64,000 nucleotides of DNA, taken from Entonaema liquescens. Its lineage: Eukaryota > Ascomycota > Sordariomycetes > Xylariales > Xylariaceae. Each line of letters starts with the position of its first letter. Position 1 is the first letter of the stretch. The stretch covers positions 62,001-126,000 of the forward strand of contig CADCSX010000007.1 in NCBI GenBank assembly GCA_902805475.1, in the 5' to 3' direction. Under the pieces are notes generated by a model. It was not told the origin of the DNA and did no database searches. It saw only the letters and a list, made by a program, of their open reading frames with translations. The position numbers and the translations under genes are program-made. Positions 1 through 11,542 of the stretch are shown in pieces.

Positions 1-1651
1 TCTAACTGCACTTGGTGCTGTCGTCGTACGAGGTCGTCATTGTTGAGAGACTGCTTCACCTGCGCGATGATCTGGGAGACGATATGAGAAGGGAGGCTGA
101 TAACAGTATTGACGATATCCTTGAACCCTTGTAGTAGGGTATCAGAGACAGACGATGTTTGGCTACAAACTTGTTTCGACATGGTGTCCAGAGCCGGCAT
201 GTAAGTCTCCTCAACCCACGCCGTTGTCTCGTTGACGGTGTCAACAAGTTTCTGTGCGAAGCCCCTGACTAGCTGCTTTCCGGCGTCAAGCGCATCTATA
301 AATTTATTTCTGCCGAAATCGATGTGAAAGGTCTCCTTAACCTTAGGCTTCGAAGTTGTGGCAATAGATACGGCGAGGACATTGTATGCTTCTTCTATAG
401 GGACCTGAATCAAGAAGCCCTCATCGACAGATGTCATCTTGGTCGGAATATCATATAGACCACGACTGACGGCAATCAATATGGCGTCTCTCGAGAGCCA
501 TGCAGACTTGATACTCTGGGGTATCTTCACTATAATCTCATTTCGATCATATAGTTCTGCCAAACATATGGTCTCTTGTTGAGACCGCTCGGTGGCATCT
601 GTCTGGTCCTTATCTTTCACGAACGTCGAAAAAGCGAGACCACTCGGTGAAGTACTAGTCTGCAATGCCTTGTGGTTTTGCGTATTAGTCAACGTTGGCA
701 AGGATATAGAAGTTGATATGGGTTTCCCAAGGGGGGATGGGACGACTGCGGGAGAAATTGAGGCTACCGGGACCGTGGTTAGGACTTTCGGAGTTGGCGG
801 GCTAAACATGAAGTATTTCCCAGTAATGACTAGGCCATAGAACAAAGCAAATCCGGATAAGGCAATTAATATACGGTAGTTCCCTTGAACGAACCTCAGT
901 GCCGAGCGAATACTTTCCGAAAGATGATCTTCCGACTCCTCACGTTCAGGAGAAAGTAGATGTGTATCATCTTCTTTGCCCTGTACTGTGTCGCGAGAAG
1001 GTAACTTGTGCATTTCCGCAAGTGCTTCTCTAGCTTGACTTTGGTCGATCTCTGCTCGGCGCGGTAAGCTCAGGATGCCGTGCTGGGAGAAATCTGTGGG
1101 ATGCTCAAGGCTCTGGTTTGCGAGTGTTTCTACATCAGCATCTTCCTCGTCGGATTCAACGGCGTATTCGACGATGGTTTCGTTAACTGTGCTGATTACG
1201 GGGCTTCGTTTAGTGTAGTAGCCTCCTCTTCCCCCTCTTCATCGTCGGACGAATCGGTGTCGACTTCGTTGGCATCGACGTCGGTACCGGCATCGGTACC
1301 GACTAGGCTCTGGACATCATCCGTCCTTTGGTAGTCTAGGGAACTGGCAGTAGACTCGGCCTGGCTCTCACCGTCGGTACCGATGACGTCGTAGCCCAGC
1401 TCGGCCAGAGTGGGGTCATCATCTGGGAAGTTTTCCGGCTGCATAATATCGGGCGAGCTGGACGATATCCAGTTGGTAAGTTGCCGATTGCCTAGGGGCC
1501 GGGGGAATCGTAGTGAGGGTACGGAGTTGGAAGTATGGTCGGTATTATTTTGACTCAACCCGGTTGCGGTGGAATGGGTAGGAGGGTCGGTGGGTAGATG
1601 GGGAACAGCAGTCGGTATATCGGTAGGTGTTGGTGGATCGGGCTGTTCCAT
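1..1651 (-). CDS. Acidic single-pass membrane protein, 3' end outside window, apparent frameshift
   Basis: I do not recognise this gene by name. It starts at the ATG at 1651 (reverse strand) and runs off the left edge. The N-terminal ~150 residues are Pro/Thr/Ser-rich and then acidic (a DDDPTLAELGYDVIGTDGE stretch). The in-frame stop at 1196-1198 is followed at once, in another frame, by a long open continuation (1183 down to 1) of similar acidic character. One extra base in the 4-base run at 1200-1203 would join the two smoothly (..NEAPVISTVNETIVEYAVE). The second part has one hydrophobic segment encoded around 840-890 (IALSGFALFYGLVITGKYF), a Ser/Thr-rich linker, then a C-terminal domain with helical stretches reaching position 1. 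This suggests a cytosolic or nuclear acidic head, one membrane span and a C-terminal domain. That the two parts form one gene is inferred from composition and frame, not from a database match. Confidence 0.6.
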
Positions 1652-4438
1652 TACGCGGTAGAATAAGACGCCTTTTGCAGGATCACGTCATACCTCGAGT
1701 TTACCGTTGCGGGATGGTAAACCAACGAGGACGACAGAACACGCGTCAGGCTATAAGCAGACAAACAGGAGAAGGTATTATGGGTCTTGACGAGGTTGTG
1801 AGGTGGGAATATCGGTACCAAACAAACAAGTTGTCCCAGATAGGTTGGAGTCGAGATGTCCAAGTTGCATATACCCTAAGAAACTGGACAAGAAATGGCC
1901 GTGCGGCTCAGATACCTAGACGAATAAAAGAGGAAAGTGTTAGCTAAGTAATCTCGTAGGTTCAGCAGAGTTCTTGGAATTTTATTGAGACTTCTTTAAA
2001 TAAGGAAGAGAAGAAAAGGGAAAGTAAAGTTATAAGGAATACATATGCAAGGCTCAGAATGACAGGCTCAGAATGACAGGCTCCAGGCGAAAGTAGGGTT
2101 AGGTATCTAAACCGGACAAAAGTTCTACAACAGTATGTAGTTATATAATATGGAAAACAGTACATGTAAATAGGCAGGATAGACGAGGCAAGACTTGTCT
2201 CTTCATAGGTATGATTTAATTGTACATATATGGTACGTACGCTGTAAATATTTCAGCGAAGGGGGCGTTTCGCAGTGCTGCTGCCTTGTAAGTGGGAGGA
2301 GGGGAATAAGTGAAGATGAGTGGGGGATAGACGAGATGGTTGGATGGCCTTTTTTAGATGGAGAAGTAGTAAATAGCTGGGTAGATTCAATATTGGATAA
2401 GGTAGGTAGAGGTAGTCGAAGCGGTCGAATTAGTTGGATGGGTAAGGGCAAGTAAAATGCGAGTAAAAGGCAGGTAAGGCAGGTAAGGCAGGTAAAACAA
2501 GCCATGAAGCTGCCTTACTGAAACTCAACCATCTTACGTATCTTACGTATTACGGCGCGCGCGGATAACACATGGTAGAGGGGACATAGAGGGGGCGGGG
2601 TATTCTCACCTTAGAGTTTAGAATAGTCTATGTATGTACCGAGGTACATGCAAGTACTATAATATAAATCCCTATAGGTACCTAAGATAGGTAAACCGGT
2701 CAAAGTTGGGCCGTAAATATCTATATCGACTTATCGAATTTGGGATATCAAGACCGATCAAGAACCGATCACGACTTGTCCTTCAGGTCAGCAGGTGTAT
2801 GTAATATGTAATGTAGGATGTAGAAAATAGGACAATCAGACGCAGGAGAGAGTACATCCAATACTTTAGGTCAGGTGGAGGGAGATCTGCACTAGCAGCA
2901 CTAGGCACCGTCCAGATAGGATTTAGGTACCCTTTAGCTAATGGCTAATGGTTTGATGCATCACCTAAAAACCCCATTTGTTACCCACGAGGGGCTCTTC
3001 CCCCGCCTACCTCTAGGTACATAAGATAGGCACTGTACCATTGAGGTGGATAGTGAATTCCATCACCTTACCTGTCTATCAAAATCCCCTACGTCTATCG
3101 ATGCGTTGCTTCGTTGTGCCTCGTATAAAATATTATGATTGGTCGAGGGAATAGTGAAAATAGAACGAGGTCCAAATGTATCGGACTGTGGGATTTGCTG
3201 CTCGCGTGTGTTTAACAAGAAGAAGCAGGGCGTAGAGGGGAATACTGGGAACGGTAACCAGAAAGTGTTGGTTGACGTCGGGATGGGTTCAAGTCCAATG
3301 CCTTATTGATAAGACGCGGGAAAATGGGTGGGGGTTTTAGATGGAGCTGCACTGTGGTGCATACCTAGGTAGGTATACTTATATAGGTACGTATTGTACT
3401 ATCAACCTCGTGTAAGTCACAGTATTAAAAGCGTAGGCTAGTTTTACAATGTCCGCAAGATAAGTCCACCGATTCAGCTTTGCTTCAGTTTCTACTTCCT
3501 AGTCCTTATAAGTCTTTAGAAATCGGTTACTAACTTTTTAGGTCTTCAAGTTTTCTCTCTGACACGCAAATACTACTTATATATCACATCCGTCGCGGAG
3601 AACAAACTTACACCCGGAAATCCCTGGAGGGGAGACCCTAGCTCCAACCCACCGGCCATGATTTCGACGCAAGGCTGGTGTATCAATACTATGCATTGAT
3701 AACATACCCAACCTTACCCATCGCCTATTACAGCATAGCATAAAGTGGGATTGGGAAACACAACATAAGTACATCTGAATATAGCATACGAAGACCATGT
3801 TCATGGTTGTTTTGGTATGACCATGTTGGTATTATTAATATACGACATAATGGTTAAGGTCCTTGAAGGATTCCCCTGCTGATCATGGCCTTGGGCCCTG
3901 AAAACCAAATCTATGTCGAGTAGATAGGTAGTCTTAGATCGAATCTATACCGTCCGTACCTCCCTGTACTCCTGAATTACAAGTAACATCAATGGGATAT
4001 CGCAAAGTCACTCATACGCCCTTAATCTACCCTTCGTCTACCATTCGTCCGCCCTATCATTATCGTAGTCCCTGGTACCATCACGCTCATCGCCCATGAA
4101 TACCACCTCTCGGTACACGCTTCGCAAGTTCGTATAAATGTGAGTCGGCCACCATCCTGTGTGTCTGGCTCGGCATAGCCAACCGTACAGGCCGACAGCT
4201 AACGTGGAGCCGTAATGCTTCTAGATGTGGAAGTATGGGGGGCCACCAAATCCAACTCATCATAAATGCGCCTGAAGATAATGCAACATTATCCCCGGCG
4301 AGTGGGCACGCCTACCGCATTATCTTCTAATGTGCCGGATATTAGTTCGAATATATCGAAGACTGACTGGAGGCCGCGCTCTCATAAGTGGAGTATAGCA
4401 ACGCCAGCGTATGCTTTCAAAAATTCATCGGATGGGGC
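1652..4438. other. Intergenic region, short tandem repeats only
   Basis: I find no supportable gene in this stretch; open frames are short and look random. It holds a doubled GAATGACAGGCTCA unit near 2057-2090, a tandem AGGCAGGTA array near 2468-2498, and several copies of a TACCTAGGTA / AGGTACCT-type palindromic motif (near 2636-2700, 3006 and 3362-3376). The half next to 1651 would hold the promoter of the leftmost gene, and the part just left of 4439 the 3' UTR of the phosducin-like gene. Confidence 0.6.
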
Positions 4439-5369
4439 TTAAATAATGCTGTGCTTCTTGAAGATCCTCTTTAACGAGTCGCTATCGAAGTCTTCGTCGT
4501 CAGGGATCATGTCGATGATTCCTGTTAGGTTGGCAAACAGGTCGCCTTGATTCCGGTATGCTAGAATCGTAGGTACGGCAGCGTTGTCAAATTCAATATC
4601 CTCGTAGTGGACCTTGACGAAATGTATTTCAGGGTGAGATGTGACTAGTGGTCGTAGCGCCGACTCAATGAGGCCTGATACTTGGCACTATTTACTTGAT
4701 TAGTATGCAACGGTTATAGATAACTGTAGAGAGAAATAAACTAACCTCGTGGTCGTAAACGAATACTACCACAACGGTCTCTCTTCCCACTCTCTCAATG
4801 GCATCCAGGTACCCCAATGCGTCAACGCTGTCGAAGCGCCCAAACATTCTCAGGCTTGGGCTTGTTCTCCGGGTACGGATGCCATTCTTAGCTTCCTTCT
4901 CAAGCTCCTGCCTTCGTGTCTCCCGCCATTGTTGGAGGAAGGCGTCTTCGTCTTCATCTTCTTCGCTGTCGCCGCTATGCGAACCGGTGGAACGAGCTGC
5001 TTCGCCTTTTCCGAATACAGATTGACGAGCGGCGCGGACTCTGCTCCGCCATTTGGTCTGACGAGCCTGTTCATAGGCGCGAGCATCGGCAATGACGCCC
5101 TTCACACCAGTACTACGGCCTGAATCGAAGCTGGCCGGAGGAAGCTTTACTTCGCCTGTTAAGCTAGGGACGCGCATGGCTGCTTCTATCTGTGCGTTAC
5201 GGTAGCGATCTTCCTCGTCTTCGTCGGAATTCTCGGCCTCTCTCCGAGCGTCTTCACGATCTTCAGGATGTACTCGTGAACCGTGGTCAGTGTTCTTTTC
5301 AAGAAATTCTTGAAATTCTTCCTGGGCAGGAGTAGGATTATTGTTTACGTTTGCGGAAGCGGAGGTCAT
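4439..5369 (-). CDS. bdm-1: Phosducin-like protein (G-beta/gamma chaperone)
   Basis: This is a phosducin-family protein with a thioredoxin-like fold that assists assembly and stability of the G-beta/gamma dimer in the cytosol; fungal members include Cryphonectria BDM-1 and Aspergillus PhnA. Two exons: 4746-5369 and 4439-4687, with a 58-nt intron (4688-4745; GTTAGT donor, TAG acceptor). The product is 290 residues, a normal size. The N-terminal half is charged and helical, with the family segment GVKGVIADARAYEQARQ near residue 88. The C-terminal half is the thioredoxin-like domain: VVVVFVYDHE, the splice junction, then CQVSGLIESALRPL, AAVPTILAYRNQGD and a C-terminal DDEDFDSDSLKRIF. The ATG at 5369 begins the acidic N-terminus. 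The next gene upstream on the same strand is G-beta, the expected client. Family assignment is firm; the bdm-1 name is by analogy. Confidence 0.9.
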
Positions 5370-8300
5370 AATGGGCGAGTTTGGGAGGAGAGTAGGGGGT
5401 AAAAGGATTGATATATGCGATAGGTTTCAATCGGTGTGGGAAAAGAAGCACGAGGAGTAAGACAAGGAAGAGTTAAAAAGAACAAGGAAGCCTGTCCCGG
5501 GGTGGATGTGAGATGATGTGTATGGTGTGGATGTTGTAGGGTTTTGGTGGGAGGGAGGAAGCAGAGTGGGCAGAGTGGGCAGAATGGGCAGAATGGGGAT
5601 GGGATAGGCTGATGTACAAGGGAAAACGACCCAATCTTTTCAAAAGAAGGGATGAATGAGAGTTAGTAAAGGTTAACAAGGCCAGCAAAAAGGTAACAAG
5701 GTTAAACAAGGTTAGTAAAGTTAAGGTCTAGTTTGGAATGCAAGGACTAAATAAAAAGGAATGCTTCTGGAACAATGCCCAAATCGAACTAATAGGAAGG
5801 AAGGATAAGGAAGACAAAAGGAAAGGAGTTACGGAGGAAGGGGCTGCGGCATGCATCAGGATGTTTCAGACGCCACAAAATGGAGCTTAATAGGTTTAGC
5901 CTCTATATAATCAACTGATACGCTATGTTAGAGAATATGTATGGCTAAGTGTTTAGGTTCCACCAGCCATGCAACTTTGTTTACAACTAACTAACGTCAC
6001 CTAAGTAGTTTAGTCTTTTTAGTTTCTTTTTTTTTTTTTTTCTTTCTTTCTTTTCGCATAAGTCTCTACTTACACAGTACGTACTACTTTTGAGTATTCG
6101 AGATGTTTTATAATTCTTTCACTTTCAACTTTCAAAGAGGTGGGATGATATCCGAACGACCAATCGTTACATGGATCGAATTGCTGATTATTCTGATCTA
6201 ACTACTTCTTCCTACGAACCATGTAGGTTAGAAGGAACCGTGGCGAAATAAAAGAGAACAATTTGCACTGCCCAGCCGCACACGCACACGTACACGCATC
6301 CGCCAGATTGGGGATGCGGCGTTGCGTGCTGTCAAATACGATGCCCTGGATGCTTCGTACATACAGGGATTAAAACGTGGAAGAAGAAAAGGAACATGGG
6401 GTGGTGAGTATCAATGGCCAAGTTTTCTTCTCCTTACGAAAAACCATCACGTCTCCAATCTATTACCCATATTTATGCCTGGTATCCCCTTGTAACATAT
6501 AACAACATATAGCATTGCTTAATATGATAAATACTACATTATCACTACCTTTATACGGTGTGCTAATCAAAATGAAGTTTGAAAAAAACAAGAAAGTTGC
6601 AATGAGTGATGAAGAAAGAGACGGTGACGATATGAGGAGCTTGGTCCGAAAGGGCAAGAATTCGTATTTACTTTTCGACGGACCCCGTGCCTCAAAGAAT
6701 CAGCTTCCAACAGCCTTGGAAGGCACATTAGCGTTATGTCCGTGTACTCTGCAAGCACGAAAGCGAGCTGGGGCGAGGCTAGCCATACACGTCATATTGT
6801 GTTGTGTTTGTTATTGTCCGCTCGGAAGAACGCTATACTAAGCTCGATCCGTTCTAATAATAAAACATCCTGTTGCAACTTACAAGTGAGGGACCATCCG
6901 ATGATCTTTCACTTGAAGGAAAATATCCAGAGAATGGCTATTAAAAATTGCAAAAGCGCAGAGTAAGCAGCACCATTTGATAATGGCCAGACTGGACATC
7001 TAACGTAGTGCTTAACTAGGCGTAAATAGCCTAGTGGGAAATGTCGAAGAGCAGTTACAAAGTTATTAAATGCCACACGGGGAACCCCTGACAGCATGTT
7101 CTATATATCATCTGATATCTAAGCGAATAAACGGAATAATTAGGTGAAGATAATGTTCAGATCTCCGATTCCTGGCACCAGACCCCGATAAATTTACTGC
7201 TGGTAGAATACTTCTAGAACTTCGATACCTAGTTGAATGTGCAACAAAGACTAGCTACTAGTTTGGGGGCCATGGCAGAATGGAACTGGGGTATAAGTGG
7301 AAAAGGGGGCTGGCTACTCTCTAAAAATAACTCCCAATCTTGCTCATGTCGGCTATGCCGACGCCGTGATAGCTTGTCCGAAACCAGTAGCACGGCCTTC
7401 ATAGTTAAACTACTACCGTCTCCGCCGTGGCTAGTTTTTCATCTTAGAAAGATAATGCGTCATGCACGACATTTTACGGCGTCGTACTATGCCAAGTTTG
7501 TCGTTGGTTTAATTATTCAACCTTCACTAGGGCTTTAACGAGGAGCTTGACGAGAAACTTCTGTCCTCCGCAGATCTTAATAAGTAGATAACCGAATCCC
7601 GGATCCATGACTCTATGGATACGTTAGAGCCCGGAGAAGGCTTAGAATCCTCCTAGTCATCCATCATCAGCTGACTTATATGTTCCCAATGTTGAGGGCC
7701 GGCGCATATATGGTATATTAGATATTCGAATGGGTAAGTGTACAAACCTGCCTATATCATATTCAACTCTACAGCCGATGTTTGTATACTTACTAGCTTA
7801 GTTGTTCTCTACTTTGCATGCAAGTCACCTATTCGGCATGACTCTTGATGGAGTCCTATATTTCACTACTCGTACTACTCAAAACAACATTCCCAGTATA
7901 ATGGGTTACCTGCCGTGATGATATACCCCTCAACATACAGACTTAAGAGCTAGTTTAAGTCTTCTTGCTTAGGAAGTACGACAAAACGGGCTATGTAAGC
8001 CGGTGACTGGAGAATCCGAGTCATAGAGAAGCGGAAACAACATATATGAATTCCCAGCAGGCCGTAATCGTCTTCCTTCGATATCGTATCCATAGAACTT
8101 GAATAGTTCTAGTTAAGCATACTAACTAACTACTCTAACTATTCCATTCCTCCAACGTGTACCGTCTTTCCCTTCCCTTATACTAGCCCTTAGTCACCAA
8201 GATAGCCTACAGAGCACTCACCAAGGAATAGACTTTAACGGGGGGAGGACTGATAGTTAATCATCCGAGAAACAGAGTGAACTAAAGGGATAATAAATGT

Positions 8301-10196
8301 TAGTTGCAGATCTATATGAGGTACCTCCCCCTATCTGTAGAAGAGGCATTAGATGGTAGTGACTATTAAACCTGTACGCCGGGACATAAGTTCTTCATCT
8401 CTTGTCCCTTATCTCGTCATATCAATAATTCCAGCCGCTGGCGTCTAGTTCTGGGGGAAATGCAAGGGCAGCCTAGCAACAGACCCGTTATGAGTTTCAA
8501 TATCCCAACCCGTACTATGCCCACGCTCAGGCTTGTAGTTTGGGCTTGTCGCTGTTTAATACTGCGGTGGACTTCTGGTGTCATCGTTCAAGAATACTTG
8601 ACCGATATCCAAAATCAAAAGACGTAAGTTTTGGGCAGGTAATACCCATAGTAAACATACTACCTAACTCTCAATTCCATCACTGATTATCATAGCTCAG
8701 AAGGCATACGAAGCATTAGCATATTATCTAAGCATATCCCAACCCCTTTACAACGCGTCAGATGAGGCCCCAGTACCACAAAAGCCGGGTTACGCAGGTA
8801 AACGTTCCCTGATTATCATGGGAAAATATCAGAGTAGATACTGGTTATAACTCTTCGCCCCATCTTTAACCAGACTCATCTATGTCGAGGTATGTAATCT
8901 GAAACCTTATACTCTGAGTATAGACGGCATACAATCACTAAAGAACGTAGATGAGCAATAAAGCATAAAGTTCTGATTCACAGACATATGTTAAGATATA
9001 TTTAATATTAGATACTCCAGGGGCACGTATGATCTTGCCAAGCTGCTATCACCCCTATCTACCTCAACATGAGCATATCTTATATTGCCTACACAGTATT
9101 ATCTTGATCTTAGGACAAACCGGCTCTACACAGTTCCACGAATATCTATCCCAAGAAACACAGCACTGACTAGCGAGACAACTGGATGACCTTGGATACC
9201 AAATTAGTTTGGATGATTTCAGCGTTTCAATATGACATGACTATGGTACAGACAGTAAGGGAAGTGCCGGTACGATGCCGGATGCGAATGTGTTCATCTT
9301 GCCCCTACTTCATTCAGCTGCACCTAGCCGACTCGATTTCCCTAGTACTGGGAAGGATACACCGATAAGAGACGACCTCTAAGAAACACCCGCAATATGA
9401 CCAGCCACCACTAAAAACCCTAAATACTGCAACATCCTCCCATCGCCCCCCTTCCACTGGACTTAGTTAAATAGGTCACCACACTCAAGTGATTTTTCCT
9501 TTTATCCACAGAAGAAAAAAAAATACCAATCAATACCTCCCCACTCCATCTACTATAGTAAGATCGGGGGGGCTGGGAAAGGTAATAAACAGGAATCAAG
9601 TAGACGCGCGCAAGAATTGTTTTTGTTTCCGGGAGAAAGCCTTTTTCATATCAACATGCCTCCGTAAAGGGGGAGAAGACTGTATCCGTGTATCGAGTCG
9701 CCGAAATTTTTGAACTGAATCATAAGGGAAGCAAAGCCCAGGGGTTCAAGAAGATGCCCAATCACCATACCGCATCTTCGCCTTGTAAATTGAGGTGCCC
9801 GGTGTCCAGCTTCGAGAGTAGGTCGAGCCGAGCGTTGTAAATTAGTACCAATCAAGTCCGAGGCGGTATATTAGCAGACTAGCTGACAGATGCGAATTGG
9901 GCAGAGAAATATGATATTATGGAGGTATCTAAAGTGAACAGGGCCGGGAACTATATACTCCCTTGGCCCCTCGGTCGGCAGCGGCGAACAGTAGTCCGAT
10001 GGGAATCGAGTACAACACAGGCCAGTAAGGAAAATAGGTGGAAAGGCTGTCGTGACTTCGTCCTGATAGCATCGAACCTGAACAGTTCGTCATGCGTGGC
10101 AGGTTGAAATTAGTTCGAAATATTGGTTTGAAAAAGAGAGCGACGGGTACGCGAGTGGTCCACGTAACAATGCTCCATCTCGGCATAGACTTCCAT
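5370..10196. other. Long gene-poor stretch between phosducin-like gene and G-beta
   Basis: I see no gene I can support in these 4.8 kb. Near 5370-5720 is the 5' region of the phosducin-like gene, with purine-rich DNA and a GCAGAGTGG/GCAGAATGG tandem array at about 5561-5597. A poly-T/CTTT tract lies at about 6018-6052. From about 6400 to 9600 the sequence is moderately A+T-rich with only scattered short open frames, none with recognisable motifs, and could be old decayed DNA. The last few hundred bases before 10196 would hold the 3' UTR of the G-beta gene. Confidence 0.55.
5561..5597. repeat. GCAGA(G/A)TGG tandem array
   Basis: About four 9-base units (GCAGAGTGG twice, then GCAGAATGG twice) occur in the 5' region of the phosducin-like gene, roughly 190-230 bases upstream of its ATG. 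Confidence 0.75.
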
Positions 10197-11542
10197 CTAG
10201 TACGCCCAGATTTTGAGCTGCTACATGTTAGCATACTTTTAATCCATCCAAATCGCGGGCGGCTAAAACTTACCACAGAGTCCCAAGAGCCCGTGCACAA
10301 GCTGATACCGTCGTTGCTAACTCCCAAGCAGCTGACGCGATTCTCGTGACCCACGAGAGATCCAACCTTCTCTCCTCTGGTGACATCCCACACCTAAAGA
10401 ACGTTAGCCCGTGGAGCTTGGTTTGGTAAAGGAGGTCAGTATTTACCTTGCATTCGAAGTCATCGTATCCAGCGAATAGCAGGCGACCAGAGACAGAAGT
10501 AGCGACGGACGTGATGCCACATAGAATGGACTCAGACTATCATAACATTAGCATTTGCGGGACCGTAGTTATCTCCCCCTTATTCACTTACCCCGTAGAG
10601 ATTGAGCTCCCTATCCGCTCGAATATCAAATAGCCTGCAAGTCGCGTCGTCGGATCCCGTTACGAATGAATGGCCATCCGGGAAGAATTGGATAGCGTTG
10701 ATATCAGACTCGTGACCAGCGAATGTCTGGACGGCCTTACCGGCACGGATATCCCACAGCTTTGCGAAGGCGTCGCAAGCACCGGATATGAATGTGTTTT
10801 GATTCGTAGGGTTCAAACTGATGCTCATGACGTCGCCGAGATGGTCGGCGAACTCCATAACCTTGGTTCCGGTCTCAATATCCCACTTCATGCAAGTCAT
10901 GTCACCAGACGAGGTGAGGATGCTCCGGTCGTTAATAAATCGGCAGCAAGATAAATAGCCGGCGTGGCCAGATAGTTCACGAGCTACGCGTGTTGGCCCA
11001 TCTCGGTTCTGGTTGAGGTTGTAGATGGAGCAGATGTTATCGAGACCACCGCAGGCAACATAATTACCGCTCGGGGCGTAAGCGCAGGTCATAACCCATG
11101 ATGACCGTAAGGGGATGGCGTGGACTTTGTTCGTCGTGTACGCATCCCAAATAATCAACTTGCCATCTTGCGAAGCAGATACCAGATGTCTTCGGTCGGT
11201 CGACCAGTGCATAGCATAAATCTTAGCCAAATGACCCTTCAGCGTCCTCTTTGTCTTCATCAATTGATTTCGGGGAATTGCTTCGTGAGATTGTTGTGCT
11301 ACGGCGCGGACTAAAAGCGACGGCCATAATAGTTAGAATAAGCGCATTAAATTTATCGTAACGCGTTTGCAAGACCAGAAAAGTTCTTCAATTGATGGAT
11401 AGAGATACTCACGAGTGGTGTCTGCCAGTTCATCCTTCTTTCGCTTGATCCTATCCTTCAAGTTCTCAGCCTCGCGTCGCGCCTGCTGGATGCGCGCCTG
11501 CATGGCCTCGGGCGACACATCGTTCGGACGTTGCGAGTCCAT
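10197..11542 (-). CDS. gnb-1: Heterotrimeric G-protein beta subunit (WD40)
   Basis: This is the beta subunit of the heterotrimeric G protein, which pairs with gamma at the plasma membrane and relays receptor signals. Five exons: 11413-11542, 10592-11310, 10447-10536, 10274-10393 and 10197-10217, with introns of 102, 55, 53 and 56 nt. The joined frame is exactly 359 codons plus stop, the usual fungal length. The N-terminus ([20 protein letters not shown]) starts the coiled coil that binds gamma. Then come WD40 repeats: [76 protein letters not shown] and the last blade [22 protein letters not shown]. The last coding exon is only 21 nt and its acceptor is a tandem TAGCAG; use of the second AG gives the canonical ..LKIWAY end. 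Identification is secure; the symbol follows Neurospora usage. Confidence 0.95.

Noticed and set aside
3246..3305. Possible tRNA: GGGTTCAAGTCCAATGCC looks like a B box.
   Set aside because: No A box, anticodon arm or pairing acceptor stem could be placed upstream, and the putative T stem has a mismatch.
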